NCBI GenBank assembly: GCA_002347725.1
Contig: DDXA01000001.1
Coordinates: 208,093-272,092, forward strand
Reading direction: 5' to 3'
Source of the DNA: Actinobacteria bacterium UBA2272
Lineage (GTDB): Bacteria > Actinomycetota > Coriobacteriia > Anaerosomatales > Anaerosomataceae
Length of the DNA: 64,000 nt
Made by a program: the position numbers and the translations under genes. Shown here piece by piece: positions 8,625 to 17,004 of this stretch (positions within the stretch are counted from its first letter, which is position 1; each line of letters begins with the position of its first letter). Under the pieces are notes generated by a model. It worked only from the letters and a program-made list of their open reading frames with translations, was not told the origin of the DNA and did no database searches.

Positions 8625-9782
8625 ATGCGGCCGCGTCCATCGCCGACGCTTGCCAATGCGGTCGCACCCGGCGTCAGGGTCGGGCATATCGAGCCGCTGC
8701 AGCGCAGGATCGAGCGCAACAGGCTCAGGTTCGCTGCCTTCATGGTGTTCTTCACCTCGGCGGTGGCGGTCGGCTTCGCGCTCGTGAGCACGTTGGTGTT
8801 CCTGATCGCCGGCATACTGCTGCTGCGTCAGACCGACGTCTACTGGCGCATGACCGGTGTCGATCTGGCGTACGTGGTCAAGATCGCCGCCGCGGTTTCC
8901 TTTGGCGCCGGGTTTCTCGGTGCGTGGGCGTGGTCACTTGTGCAACTCACCCGCTCTGAGACCGTTCTCTTGCGTCGCCTCGAGGCGCGTATGCCGCAAG
9001 GCGGGACGCTGCTTGCCACCAAGGGCGTGCTTCGCGACATGGCGATCGCGGCAGGGCTGCCCAAGACCCCGCAGTTCTACGTGATCGACACGCCCAAGGT
9101 GAATGCGTTCGTGCTCGGGCGATCCCCGGACAGGGCGCGAATCGGCGTCACCCGGGGGTTCCTGGATAAGATCGCGCTAGACGAGCAGCGGGCGGTTTTC
9201 GCGAATCTGGTCGCGCGGATACTGTCCGCCGATACGCTGTGGGCCACAGCCGTCTCGGCGATCATGGGGCCCATCTGGGCCGTGCGCGAGCACGATCTGC
9301 GCATCGAAAGAGCGTTCACCGATGACGCGTCGGCCGCGGTTCCGGGGCCCGTGTCGCGTCAGCGCAGCGACTGGCGTATCGCCGCACTCGTGTTCTACGG
9401 CGTCATGGTCGTGGCGACCGAGGTGTTCGCGTGGTACCACCGGGAGGCGTCCTGGAAGGCAGCCGAGAAGGCGGACGCCGAGGGCATGATGCTGCTCAAG
9501 GACCCGCGTTCGATGCTCAGGGCCATAGAGAACGTCCTCGAGCGCGACAACTTCGTGCCCACCGCCGGCGACGCGTACTCGCAGGTCTTCTTCTGCTGGG
9601 CCGGCTTCGGTTTCGCACCGGAAGACGACCCGGAGATGCGGCGGGTCGCCCGGCTGCGCGAGACACTGGGTGCCGAAGGGGCGGCCTACATACCTCGTCC
9701 GAACGTGCCGGGCTGGCCGATCGCCCCGCCGCCGCCGCGACTGGGCTATGCCGATGATGTGGAGAAGCACGGTGACACGTGA
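8625..9782 (+). CDS. M48/HtpX-like membrane protein lacking the zinc-protease motif
   Basis: A 385-residue membrane protein that resembles M48 metallopeptidases in layout: two N-terminal transmembrane helices (about residues 38-66 and 82-106), a TKGVLRDMAIAAGLPKTPQFYVIDTPKVNAFVLGR stretch in two parts that matches the pre-catalytic region of HtpX-type enzymes, and a further hydrophobic helix near residues 248-268. Where HtpX has the metal-binding HEXXH, this protein has VFANLVARIL, so both histidines and the glutamate are replaced. Zinc-dependent proteolysis is therefore not expected; a chaperone, adaptor or pseudoprotease role is inference. It overlaps the downstream serine protease by 11 bases, suggesting joint function at the membrane. 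Family call is moderate. Confidence 0.6.
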   Translation: MRPRPSPTLANAVAPGVRVGHIEPLQRRIERNRLRFAAFMVFFTSAVAVGFALVSTLVFLIAGILLLRQTDVYWRMTGVDLAYVVKIAAAVSFGAGFLGAWAWSLVQLTRSETVLLRRLEARMPQGGTLLATKGVLRDMAIAAGLPKTPQFYVIDTPKVNAFVLGRSPDRARIGVTRGFLDKIALDEQRAVFANLVARILSADTLWATAVSAIMGPIWAVREHDLRIERAFTDDASAAVPGPVSRQRSDWRIAALVFYGVMVVATEVFAWYHREASWKAAEKADAEGMMLLKDPRSMLRAIENVLERDNFVPTAGDAYSQVFFCWAGFGFAPEDDPEMRRVARLRETLGAEGAAYIPRPNVPGWPIAPPPPRLGYADDVEKHGDT

Positions 9783-10944
9783 GTCCCTGACAGTAGACCC
9801 CGGGTCAGCCGGCCGCCGCCGCGCCGCCGCCGCGGTCATGCTCCTCGCGATCCTCCTCGCGCCCGCTGCCGCGAGTGCGGTCACCTCGTCTTTGGAGCGC
9901 GCGGTGGACTCGGTGGTCGCCATCACCTCGGGTGCGGAGCGTATCGGCACGGGCGTGGTCGTGGCCGAGGACCGCGTGCTGACAGCGGCGCACGTGATCG
10001 ATGCGGCGTCGGGAACGCCCGCGTACCTGCTCGCCGGCGACGCCATGCTCGGCTACCGGGTCATCGCGATCGACCGGCAGCGTGACCTCGCGCTGCTCGA
10101 GGTCGATCTGCCCGCCGGGACGCCGGCGATCGTCTGGGCGGACAGTGCTGAGCTCACGCGCGGCCAGGAGGTCCTGGCGCTCGGTTTTCCTGTCGGACTG
10201 ACGTCGGTCAGCCTCACTCGAGGTGTTGTCTCCTCGCCGCTCCAGACTTACCAGGGCGTCACGTTCGTGCAGACCGACGCCGCCATCAACCCGGGCAATT
10301 CGGGAGGTCCGCTCGTGGACCTGCAGGGACGGCTCGTCGGCATGAGCGTGGCCAAGATCGCGCAGGTCGACGTGGACGCGGTCGGGTTCGCGGTCCCCGT
10401 GGCCGACATGCTCGGCTTCCTCGCGCGCGAGGCTCCGGACATCCGCGTGCTCATGGACACATCGGCCGGTGATCGGCCTGCCGAGGCTGAGCCGGTGCGC
10501 CCGGGCGCGGGTGCCGCAGTAGCGTCATGGCCGCTGGCTGTGCTGGCGGCAGTGGCCATGGCGACACTGGGCTTCTTCGCGGTGAGACGTCGGCGAGGTG
10601 TGCGGCCGGGCGGGGGCGCATCCGGGCCGTCAACCCCCGGGCGTACGATCCGCCGCGCCGTCTTCCGCGTGAGTTCCCCGGGGCGCGACGAGGAGTATGA
10701 CCTCCGGCTTCCCTCGGTCGCGGGCAGCGCCCCCAACGCCGACATACCGCTGCCGATGCCCGGCAACGCGGCATACAGGATCAGGTTCTCCGCGGACCCG
10801 GGTGGCGTGACAGCGCTCGACCTTGCCGACGAACGGGGTATGTACTGCGGCGATGCTTGCGTGAAGACCGCATCGCTGGCTGTCGGGCAGAGCGTCCGTG
10901 CCGGCGAGACCACCATCACGTTCGTGCGAGGATATGACGCCTGA
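9772..10944 (+). CDS. Membrane-anchored trypsin-like serine protease with C-terminal FHA-like domain
   Basis: A 390-residue S1C (DegP/HtrA-type) protease. The N-terminus has a hydrophobic segment ending AAASA (signal peptide or anchor). The catalytic triad is visible: His74 in LTAAHVID, Asp105 in QRDLALLEVD, and Ser177 in NPGNSGGPLVD. There is no PDZ domain; instead a transmembrane helix follows at about residues 252-273, then an arginine-rich stop-transfer and a cytoplasmic tail of roughly 110 residues. The tail ends with SVAGSAPNADIPLP, a polar middle, DLADERGMYCGDA and LAVGQSVRAGETTITF, the spacing of a forkhead-associated beta-sandwich, although phospho-threonine-binding residues are not clear. 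GTG 9772 is preferred; the frame is open further upstream. Confidence 0.8.
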   Translation: MTRESLTVDPGSAGRRRAAAAVMLLAILLAPAAASAVTSSLERAVDSVVAITSGAERIGTGVVVAEDRVLTAAHVIDAASGTPAYLLAGDAMLGYRVIAIDRQRDLALLEVDLPAGTPAIVWADSAELTRGQEVLALGFPVGLTSVSLTRGVVSSPLQTYQGVTFVQTDAAINPGNSGGPLVDLQGRLVGMSVAKIAQVDVDAVGFAVPVADMLGFLAREAPDIRVLMDTSAGDRPAEAEPVRPGAGAAVASWPLAVLAAVAMATLGFFAVRRRRGVRPGGGASGPSTPGRTIRRAVFRVSSPGRDEEYDLRLPSVAGSAPNADIPLPMPGNAAYRIRFSADPGGVTALDLADERGMYCGDACVKTASLAVGQSVRAGETTITFVRGYDA

Positions 10945-10994
10945 TGGGCGCTGCACCGACGGGCAGAAGCCACGGACCGGAGCGCGACGAAGGG

Positions 10995-12617
10995 ATGGCC
11001 GGGGTGCGCATACGGTTGGTCGTGCTCGGAGCGGTCGTGTCACTTGCTCTCGTCGGCTGTACGCCGGTGACGCAGGACGTGCCGCCAGCTGTCACGCGGC
11101 CCGAGCTCCCGTCGATCCTGCCCACCGTCACCGTCACACTCCCCGAGCCGACGGGTCCGAACCCGTACACAGACGGGATCAAGGTCGCGAGCTTCCTCGG
11201 CAACGAAACGCGCCGCTTCCACGGGCTCGGTCCGGTTCCCGAGACGCTCGAGGTGATCTGGCGGGCGCACATCGGCAGTGGCACCACCGGCGGGACGGCC
11301 TCGTCGGCAGGCCCGGTGACGTGGTCCGGGACCGGCTGGACGGGGCAGCCGGCGCTCGTGCGCGACGGCGGCAAGCTCTACCTGCTCGTGGGCGGGTTCG
11401 ACCACAACCTCGTGAAGATCGACGCAGCCACCGGCGAGGAGCTGTGGGCCTACGAGTTCGACGACGTCATCAAGGGGAGTCCGACCGTCTTCAAGATGCC
11501 GGGCACCGGGAAGCTTGCCGTGGTGTGCGGCTCGCGCCGCGGGTTCCCGCGGAGCATGGACGATCCCTCGATCGCGCCGGTAAGGTGCGTGGACTTCGAG
11601 ACGGGCGAGGAGCTGTGGCGACTCACCGCGCCGCGGACCAGGAGCTACAGCCGGGATGCGGACTCCAGTCCGATCATGGTCGGTGACACGCTGTACGTGG
11701 CCATCGAGACCGGGCACGTCTACGCGGTCGATCCCACCGAGACCGAGGAGCGCGGCGGCCACCGCTGGCCGAAGATCAAGGCCGAACGGCTGCTCGTCGG
11801 CGACTCGCGTGCATCCTCGCACGGTGGAAACCTCGTGCTCGAGAGCTCACCATCGGTCATCGGCGACACGCTGTACCTCGCGTCGGGCGCCGGGCATGTG
11901 TACGGCCTGAAGCTCGAGACGCTCGAGGTCGTCTGGGACTACTGGATCGGCTCGGATCTCGATGGCTCGCCGGTCACCACTGAGGACGGCTACATCCTGC
12001 AGGCCGTGGAGAAGCAGTACATCTCGGCCAACGGGGGCGTGCTCAAGCTCGATCCGCGCAAGGACCCCGATGAAGCACTCGTCTGGTTCTTCCCGACCGC
12101 CAACCGCGGCCTGGCCGACTGGCTCGGCGGGGTGATCGGCTCGGTCACCGTGAATGACGAGTACGGCAGCGCGCTCGTGCGTCCAGCGCTCGCGGCGTTC
12201 ACCGCCATCGACGGCAACCTGTACGTGGTCTCTCAGGACGAGACCGAGGGCACCGCCACGAGCCCGCAAGGGAAGGCCGGCGCGCCCAAGCCGAAGCTCG
12301 TCTACCAGGCTGCTGTGGGCGGCGGCATCTCGACACCCATCATGGTCGACGACTACATCATCCAGGCGGGTTACGGTGCGGCCGTGAACGTCTACAAGAT
12401 CGACTACGAGGCGGCCGACGGCGTGGTGCTCAAGGACCGCTCGGGCAAGGAGTGGACGGTGGGCGTGACCCGCGTTGCGCGCTTCGAGGGCGCGGGCAGC
12501 TACGAGTCGACGCCGATCGTCTGGCAGGGGCGTATCTACATCGGATCGCGAGACGGGTTCCTGTACTGCCTCGGCGATCCGGACTTCGAGCAGCCGACGA
12601 TGCCGGCTGCGCCGTAG
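10995..12617 (+). CDS. Secreted lipoprotein with PQQ-like beta-propeller repeats
   Basis: A 540-residue lipoprotein. From ATG 10995 the signal peptide is 21 residues with the lipobox LVGC (Cys22). The body repeats a propeller blade pattern: LYLLVGGFDHNLVKIDAATGEELW, VRCVDFETGEELWRL, GDTLYVAIETGHVYAVDP, GDTLYLASGAGHVYGLKLETLEVVWDY and WQGRIYIGSRDGFLYCLG, as in BamB-like and quinoprotein-type propellers. No PQQ-binding or catalytic residues can be assigned, so a scaffold or binding role outside the membrane is more likely than dehydrogenase activity. ATG 10944, overlapping the previous stop, is an alternative start that would lengthen the signal peptide to 38 residues. It ends the three-gene envelope cluster. 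Confidence 0.75.
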   Translation: MAGVRIRLVVLGAVVSLALVGCTPVTQDVPPAVTRPELPSILPTVTVTLPEPTGPNPYTDGIKVASFLGNETRRFHGLGPVPETLEVIWRAHIGSGTTGGTASSAGPVTWSGTGWTGQPALVRDGGKLYLLVGGFDHNLVKIDAATGEELWAYEFDDVIKGSPTVFKMPGTGKLAVVCGSRRGFPRSMDDPSIAPVRCVDFETGEELWRLTAPRTRSYSRDADSSPIMVGDTLYVAIETGHVYAVDPTETEERGGHRWPKIKAERLLVGDSRASSHGGNLVLESSPSVIGDTLYLASGAGHVYGLKLETLEVVWDYWIGSDLDGSPVTTEDGYILQAVEKQYISANGGVLKLDPRKDPDEALVWFFPTANRGLADWLGGVIGSVTVNDEYGSALVRPALAAFTAIDGNLYVVSQDETEGTATSPQGKAGAPKPKLVYQAAVGGGISTPIMVDDYIIQAGYGAAVNVYKIDYEAADGVVLKDRSGKEWTVGVTRVARFEGAGSYESTPIVWQGRIYIGSRDGFLYCLGDPDFEQPTMPAAP

Positions 12618-12627
12618 GTAGGCGTCC

Positions 12628-12656
12628 TTGACGCGGCCGGCCAGCGGTCATACCAT
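12628..12656 (+). promoter_or_regulatory. Promoter of the toxin-antitoxin pair
   Basis: TTGACG (12628-12633, five of six) and TACCAT (12651-12656, four of six) are separated by exactly 17 bases. The -10 box lies within the left arm of the inverted repeat described next, so a repressor there would block RNA polymerase. Confidence 0.55.
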
Positions 12657-12678
12657 GAGTATGAACACAGGTATGACC
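12646..12678 (+). promoter_or_regulatory. Inverted-repeat operator upstream of the antitoxin
   Basis: A perfect 9-base inverted repeat, GGTCATACC (12646-12654) and GGTATGACC (12670-12678), flanks a 15-base spacer that contains a further TATGA half-site. It covers the -10 region and ends 13 bases before the antitoxin ATG. Ribbon-helix-helix antitoxins usually bind such short repeated sites to repress their own operon; that this antitoxin binds here is inference. Confidence 0.6.
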
Positions 12679-12691
12679 AAGGAGCCGTTCC

Positions 12692-13000
12692 ATGACCGCG
12701 AAGGTGACGATCTCACTGCCGGATGACCTGCTGAGCCGTCTCGATGCCGAGGCCGGTGAACTCGGCATGGCGCGCAGCGAGCTCGTCCAGGAGTCGCTTG
12801 CGGCATACCTGGGCAAGACCGCTGAGGAGCGGCAGACCGAGGCGCGACGGGCGCGGATGCTGTGGGCGCTCGAGGGGATGCGGACGTTTGCGGAGGGCCG
12901 GACGGTGTTCGATGACCGCTCCACGCTTGAGATTCTGCGCGAGATCCGCGAGACGGACGACTCGGCGCCGCTTCGAGGCCATGGAGATGACGAGACGTGA
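12692..13000 (+). CDS. Ribbon-helix-helix antitoxin (VapB/CopG type)
   Basis: A 102-residue protein with an N-terminal ribbon-helix-helix DNA-binding domain: the strand AKVTISLPDDLLSRLDAEA followed by GMARSELVQESLAAYL. The remaining half is charged and probably wraps the partner toxin. AAGGAG lies seven bases before the ATG. It overlaps the PIN-domain toxin gene by GTGA, the usual antitoxin-first order. The inverted repeat over its promoter fits autoregulation. Confidence 0.82.
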   Translation: MTAKVTISLPDDLLSRLDAEAGELGMARSELVQESLAAYLGKTAEERQTEARRARMLWALEGMRTFAEGRTVFDDRSTLEILREIRETDDSAPLRGHGDDET

Positions 13001-13410
13001 GCTCGCGCCCCACTGTAGTGCTCGACGCATCCGTGGGCGTCAAGTGGTTCAAGCTGGAGACCAGCCAAGTGGCAGCGCTGGCGCTGCTTGCCCGAGCGGC
13101 GAGTGGGGAGATCACGCTCGCGGTACCCACGCACTTCGTGCATGAGGTGCTCTCCGCAGTGCGACGGCTCTACTCCTCGGCGGACGTGATGCCGGCCTGG
13201 CGGCACATCGAGGCCTCCGGTGTCACCGTGATCCCCCTGACGACAGAGGTGATCGCCGAGGCCGCCCGCCAGTGCGAGGCACTCGGTTGCTCGTTCTACG
13301 ACGCGCTTGCTCCGGCGTGCGCGTCGCTTCTTGGAGCCACTCTGGCAAGCGCGGATGCGCGCGCACACGGCACCTACCCGGGCGTGCACATGATCGGTGC
13401 CGAGGAGTGA
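12997..13410 (+). CDS. PIN-domain ribonuclease toxin (VapC type)
   Basis: A 137-residue PIN-domain protein, normal for VapC toxins, which are metal-dependent endoribonucleases that usually cut tRNA or rRNA. The acidic residues expected for the active site are present: Asp10 in VVLDAS, Glu50 in FVHEVLS, Asp102 in FYDALAPA and Asp120 in ASADARA. It starts with the GTG that overlaps the antitoxin stop. The target RNA cannot be predicted. The pair sits between the propeller lipoprotein and the trp operon and may be a mobile acquisition, although base composition is not obviously different. Confidence 0.85.
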   Translation: MSSRPTVVLDASVGVKWFKLETSQVAALALLARAASGEITLAVPTHFVHEVLSAVRRLYSSADVMPAWRHIEASGVTVIPLTTEVIAEAARQCEALGCSFYDALAPACASLLGATLASADARAHGTYPGVHMIGAEE

Positions 13411-13427
13411 TGTCTCGTCGTCCGGGG

Positions 13428-13457
13428 TTGCGCGCTGGCGCGTCCGGCTGCTAGAGT
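13428..13457 (+). promoter_or_regulatory. Candidate promoter of the trp T-box leader
   Basis: TTGCGC (13428-13433) and TAGAGT (13452-13457) are separated by 18 bases. The -35 matches only three of six, the -10 four of six. Transcription would begin near 13464, just before the T-box stem I. Confidence 0.4.
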
Positions 13458-13464
13458 GCACCGC

Positions 13465-13760
13465 AACCACATATGTGGCCTGTGACGGGGAGTAGTACTC
13501 CGGTCAGCACGGCATAGAGAGTCGGGGACGGTGGAATCCCGACGCGGGCGACCGGCAGGAATGGACCCTCGAGGCTCCGGGACAACGGCTACGGCCTACT
13601 AGCCCCGGCGGACGCCCACCGATAGCGGGGACCGGGTATGAACGGCGGACGGTGCGCCGGAGTACTGCGAGACGAGTGGCCGAACGGTGAAGAGCCGTCG
13701 GCAACAAGGGTGGTACCGCGGGAGCGCAGCTCTCGTCCCTTACAGGACGAGGGCTTTTTG
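13465..13760 (+). promoter_or_regulatory. T-box riboswitch leader of the trp operon
   Basis: The 13411-13792 gap holds a tRNA-sensing T-box leader. The diagnostic antiterminator sequence AGGGTGGTACCGCGG sits at 13707-13721. Stem I can be drawn: a basal helix CGGGG/CCTCG (13486-13490 with 13567-13571), the S-turn AGTA (13491-13494) facing GAA (13559-13561), an upper helix CCGGTC/GACCGG, and the distal AGAGAG and GGTGGAA elements. The base triplet after GAA is TGG (13562-13564), the Trp codon, which agrees with the downstream trp genes; a one-base register shift would read GGA. The variable base of the antiterminator bulge is T, which pairs with a discriminator A or wobbles with G. A terminator follows. 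Confidence 0.9.
13728..13760 (+). terminator. Intrinsic terminator of the trp T-box
   Basis: An 11-base-pair stem AGCTCTCGTCC (13728-13738) with GGACGAGGGCT (13745-13755), a CTTACA loop, and a run of T from 13755 to 13759. It competes with the antiterminator containing the T-box sequence: uncharged tRNA would favour read-through into trpE. Confidence 0.9.
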
Positions 13761-13792
13761 TATTCTCCGGGGTAACGGAAGGTGAGCTGCAC

Positions 13793-15310
13793 GTGATACT
13801 GCCGGGCAAAGACGAGTTCGTGAGGCTGGCCGCCGACCACGACGTGGTGCCGGTGGCGCGCGAGGTCTACGCGGACCTCACGACACCGATCTCGGCGTTC
13901 ATGGCGCTTGCCGGGGGTGCCGAGCACGCCTTCTTACTCGAGAGCGTCGTCGGCGGTGAGCGGCTCGGCCGCTACAGTTTCCTCGGCGTGGGCGACAGCG
14001 AGGTCGTCACCGCGCGCGGGAGCGCGGTCGTCGTGGAGAACGGCGGCGTGCACGGCGTTCGTGCTGACGATCCGCTCACGGTGGTTGCCGAGCGCCTCTC
14101 GGCCGGGCGTGTGGCGCGGGTGGCCGGACTCCCGCTGTTCGTCGGCGGAGCGGTCGGCTTCGTCGGCTACGAGGCCACGAGCGGATTCGAGCGCGTACCC
14201 CGGCACGGCAACGACGAACTCGGCGTGCCGGACATGGTGTTCATGACCGCCGACATTGTGGTGGCGTTCGACCACGCACGACGAGTGATGCAGGTGATCG
14301 CGCCGGTGCGTCCGGGCGGTGCGCCCGAACTCGCCTACGAGGCGGCGCTCAAGCGGATCGACGCGTGCCTCAGGCGTATCGACGAGGGGCCGCGTGGAGC
14401 AGAGCTCGGAGCGGTGGGTGTCACGCGTGAGGTTCCGCTGACCGAGCACACGTCGCGCGACGAGTTCATCGCAAGCGTTTCGGTCGCCAGGGAGCACATC
14501 GCCGCCGGCGATATCTTCCAGGTGGTGCTCTCCCAGCGGTTCAGCGCGCCGTACGAAGGCGACGGGCTCGACCTGTACCGCGTGCTGCGTGCCGTGAACC
14601 CCAGCCCGTACATGTTCTATGTCCGCACCCGTGACGTCACCCTCGTCGGCTCGAGCCCCGAGCCGCTTGTGCGTGTCGAGGGCGACGAGGTGCTCACGCG
14701 CCCGCTCGCCGGCACACGTCCGCGAGGCGCGGACACTGCCGAGGACGGTCGGCTGCGAGCCGATCTGCTGGCCGATGAGAAGGAGCGTGCCGAGCACGTC
14801 ATGCTCGTCGACCTCGGCCGCAACGACCTCGGGCGTGTGAGCGCCCCGGGCACCGTGACCGTAGACGAACTCATGGAGGTCGAGTACTACTCTCACGTCA
14901 TGCACATCGTGAGCAACGTGACCGGCACCCTTGCTCCCGGCAAGGACGCGTTCGACGCATTGCGTGCGACGTTCCCGGCCGGCACGGTCTCCGGCGCGCC
15001 CAAGGTCCGCGCGATGGAGATCATCGCCGACCTCGAGCCGGCCGCCCGTGGTCCGTACGCGGGGACGGTGGGCTACTTCGGTCTCGATGGCGCGATGGAC
15101 ATGTGCATCACGATCCGCACGTTCGTGCTCGCTGGGGGCAGGGCGTACCTGCAGAGTGGCGCCGGCATCGTGGCCGACAGCGATCCCGGGCGCGAGTACG
15201 ATGAGTGCCTGCACAAGGCTCGCGCGCTCCACCATGCGCTGGAGCTGGCGGCCGGCATGCATGAGGACTACGAGCACAGCGTCTCCGGCGGACAGGGGGT
15301 CGGGCGATGA
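13793..15310 (+). CDS. trpE: Anthranilate synthase component I
   Basis: Chorismate-binding subunit that forms anthranilate from chorismate with ammonia supplied by TrpG. The 505-residue protein has the N-terminal LLESVVGGERLGRYSFLG segment, where tryptophan feedback inhibitors bind in this family, and the C-terminal catalytic hallmarks AGDIFQVVLSQRFS, PSPYMFY, LAGTRPRG, DLGRNDLGRV and FPAGTVSGAPKVRAMEII. The GTG start follows GGAAGGTGAG and lies 33 bases after the T-box terminator. It overlaps trpGD by ATGA. Confidence 0.95.
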   Translation: MILPGKDEFVRLAADHDVVPVAREVYADLTTPISAFMALAGGAEHAFLLESVVGGERLGRYSFLGVGDSEVVTARGSAVVVENGGVHGVRADDPLTVVAERLSAGRVARVAGLPLFVGGAVGFVGYEATSGFERVPRHGNDELGVPDMVFMTADIVVAFDHARRVMQVIAPVRPGGAPELAYEAALKRIDACLRRIDEGPRGAELGAVGVTREVPLTEHTSRDEFIASVSVAREHIAAGDIFQVVLSQRFSAPYEGDGLDLYRVLRAVNPSPYMFYVRTRDVTLVGSSPEPLVRVEGDEVLTRPLAGTRPRGADTAEDGRLRADLLADEKERAEHVMLVDLGRNDLGRVSAPGTVTVDELMEVEYYSHVMHIVSNVTGTLAPGKDAFDALRATFPAGTVSGAPKVRAMEIIADLEPAARGPYAGTVGYFGLDGAMDMCITIRTFVLAGGRAYLQSGAGIVADSDPGREYDECLHKARALHHALELAAGMHEDYEHSVSGGQGVGR

Positions 15311-17004
15311 TCCTTGTCATCGACAACTACGACTCCTTCACCTACAACCTCGTGCAGCTGCTCGCGGCCCTGGGCGCCGACGTTCGGGTGGAGCGCAACG
15401 ACGCGCTCAGCGCTGTTGAGGCGCTTGCTCTGAAGCCTGCCGGCATCGTCATCTCGCCCGGGCCGGGCACTCCGGCCGACGCCGGCATCTCGGCCGACGT
15501 CGTGCGCGCCGCGGTCGAGGCGGGAGTGCCGGTGCTCGGCGTCTGTCTCGGCCATCAGGTGATCGCCGAGATCTTCGGCGGCACGGTGTGCCGCGCGCCA
15601 AAGCCGGTGCACGGCAAGACCGACGAGATCACCCACGACGGGGTGGCGCTCTTCGCCGGCATCCCGAGCCCGTTCACGGCAACGCGCTATCACTCGCTGT
15701 GCGTCGAGGCCGACAGCATCGCCGAGCCGATCGTCGTGCAAGCGCGCACCGCCGACGGCGTCGTGCAGGGCATCCGCCATGTCGACCGGCCACTCTTCGG
15801 CGTGCAGTTCCACCCCGAGAGCGTGCTCACCCCCGAAGGCGGCAAGCTTCTCGCGAACTTCCTGGATGTCTGCGGCGAGGTTCCGCTCGGGCGCGCAGCC
15901 GAGGAGGCGCCGGCCGCTATCGCGGCGGCGGGCGGTACGGCCCGCTCCTCGGCACGGCTCGCCGAGGTGGTCACGATAGGCGGCGCCATCAACCGGGTGA
16001 CGCAGGGCGACTCACTTGCCGAGGGCGAGGCCGAACTGGTGATGGGCCTGATCATGGACGGTGAGGCTACGCCCGCACAGATCTCGGCGCTCGTGGTGGC
16101 GATGCGTATGAAGGGCGAGACGGTCGACGAGATCGTGGGGTTCGCCCGGGCGATGCGCGAGCGCGCGACGCCGGTGCGGCCGACCGTGGCGCGGTACATC
16201 GACACGTGCGGCACCGGCGGCGACGGGCTGCACACCTTCAATGTCTCGACGACGACGGCGCTCGTGGTGGCAGGCGCGGGCGTGCCGGTTGCCAAGCACG
16301 GCAACCGCGCGGTCTCGTCGAGCGCGGGCTCCGCCGACGTGCTCGAGGCGCTCGGCGTAGACATCACGCTCGACGCCTCTGGTATGGCGCGCTGCATCGA
16401 CGAGTGCGGCATCGGCTTCCTCTTCGCGCAGTCGTTGCACGCGTCCATGCGTCACGCGGGCGCGCCGCGCCGGGAGATCGGCATCCGCACGGTCTTCAAC
16501 ATCTTAGGCCCGCTCACGAACCCCGCCGGCGCGTCGCGACAACTCCTCGGCGTCTACGATGCGCGTCTCGCGCCGGTGATGGCCGAGGTGGCCGGGAGGC
16601 TCGGTGCCGAGCGCGTGCTCGTCGTCAACGGTCATCCGGGCATGGATGAGGTCTCGGCAAGCGGGCCGACCACGATCGCGGACTACGATGCGGCCGTCGG
16701 CGGTGTTCGAACCTACGAGATCGCGCCCGAGGAGGTCGGCATCGCGCGCTCGACGATCGCCGAGATCGCGGGCGGGGACGCGCAGGCCAACGCGGCGCTC
16801 GTTCGTGCCGTGCTTGCGGGAGAGCATGGCCCGCGTCGCGATGTGGTGCTCATGAACGCCGCCGCGGCGCTGCTCGTTGCCGGCGAGGTCGCGGACCTCG
16901 CGGCGGGTGTCGTTCTGGCTCGGGAATCGATCGACTCGGGACGCGCCCTCCAGACGCTCGAGCGACTCGTGGTCGTGAGTACACGCCTGGGGAGCGCGTC
17001 ATGA
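15307..17004 (+). CDS. trpGD: Fused anthranilate synthase glutamine amidotransferase / anthranilate phosphoribosyltransferase
   Basis: A 565-residue fusion. Residues about 1-190 are the class I glutaminase TrpG: ILVIDNYDSFTYNLVQ, the nucleophile elbow GVCLGHQVIAE, and the His-Glu pair in GVQFHPESVLT. After a linker rich in Ala, residues about 220-565 are TrpD, which transfers phosphoribose from PRPP to anthranilate: DTCGTGGDGLHTFNVSTT, KHGNRAVSSSAGSADVLEAL, and REIGIRTVFNILGPLTNPA. The same order of fusion is known from enterobacteria. It is joined to trpE and trpC by 4-base overlaps. Confidence 0.95.
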   Translation: MILVIDNYDSFTYNLVQLLAALGADVRVERNDALSAVEALALKPAGIVISPGPGTPADAGISADVVRAAVEAGVPVLGVCLGHQVIAEIFGGTVCRAPKPVHGKTDEITHDGVALFAGIPSPFTATRYHSLCVEADSIAEPIVVQARTADGVVQGIRHVDRPLFGVQFHPESVLTPEGGKLLANFLDVCGEVPLGRAAEEAPAAIAAAGGTARSSARLAEVVTIGGAINRVTQGDSLAEGEAELVMGLIMDGEATPAQISALVVAMRMKGETVDEIVGFARAMRERATPVRPTVARYIDTCGTGGDGLHTFNVSTTTALVVAGAGVPVAKHGNRAVSSSAGSADVLEALGVDITLDASGMARCIDECGIGFLFAQSLHASMRHAGAPRREIGIRTVFNILGPLTNPAGASRQLLGVYDARLAPVMAEVAGRLGAERVLVVNGHPGMDEVSASGPTTIADYDAAVGGVRTYEIAPEEVGIARSTIAEIAGGDAQANAALVRAVLAGEHGPRRDVVLMNAAAALLVAGEVADLAAGVVLARESIDSGRALQTLERLVVVSTRLGSAS

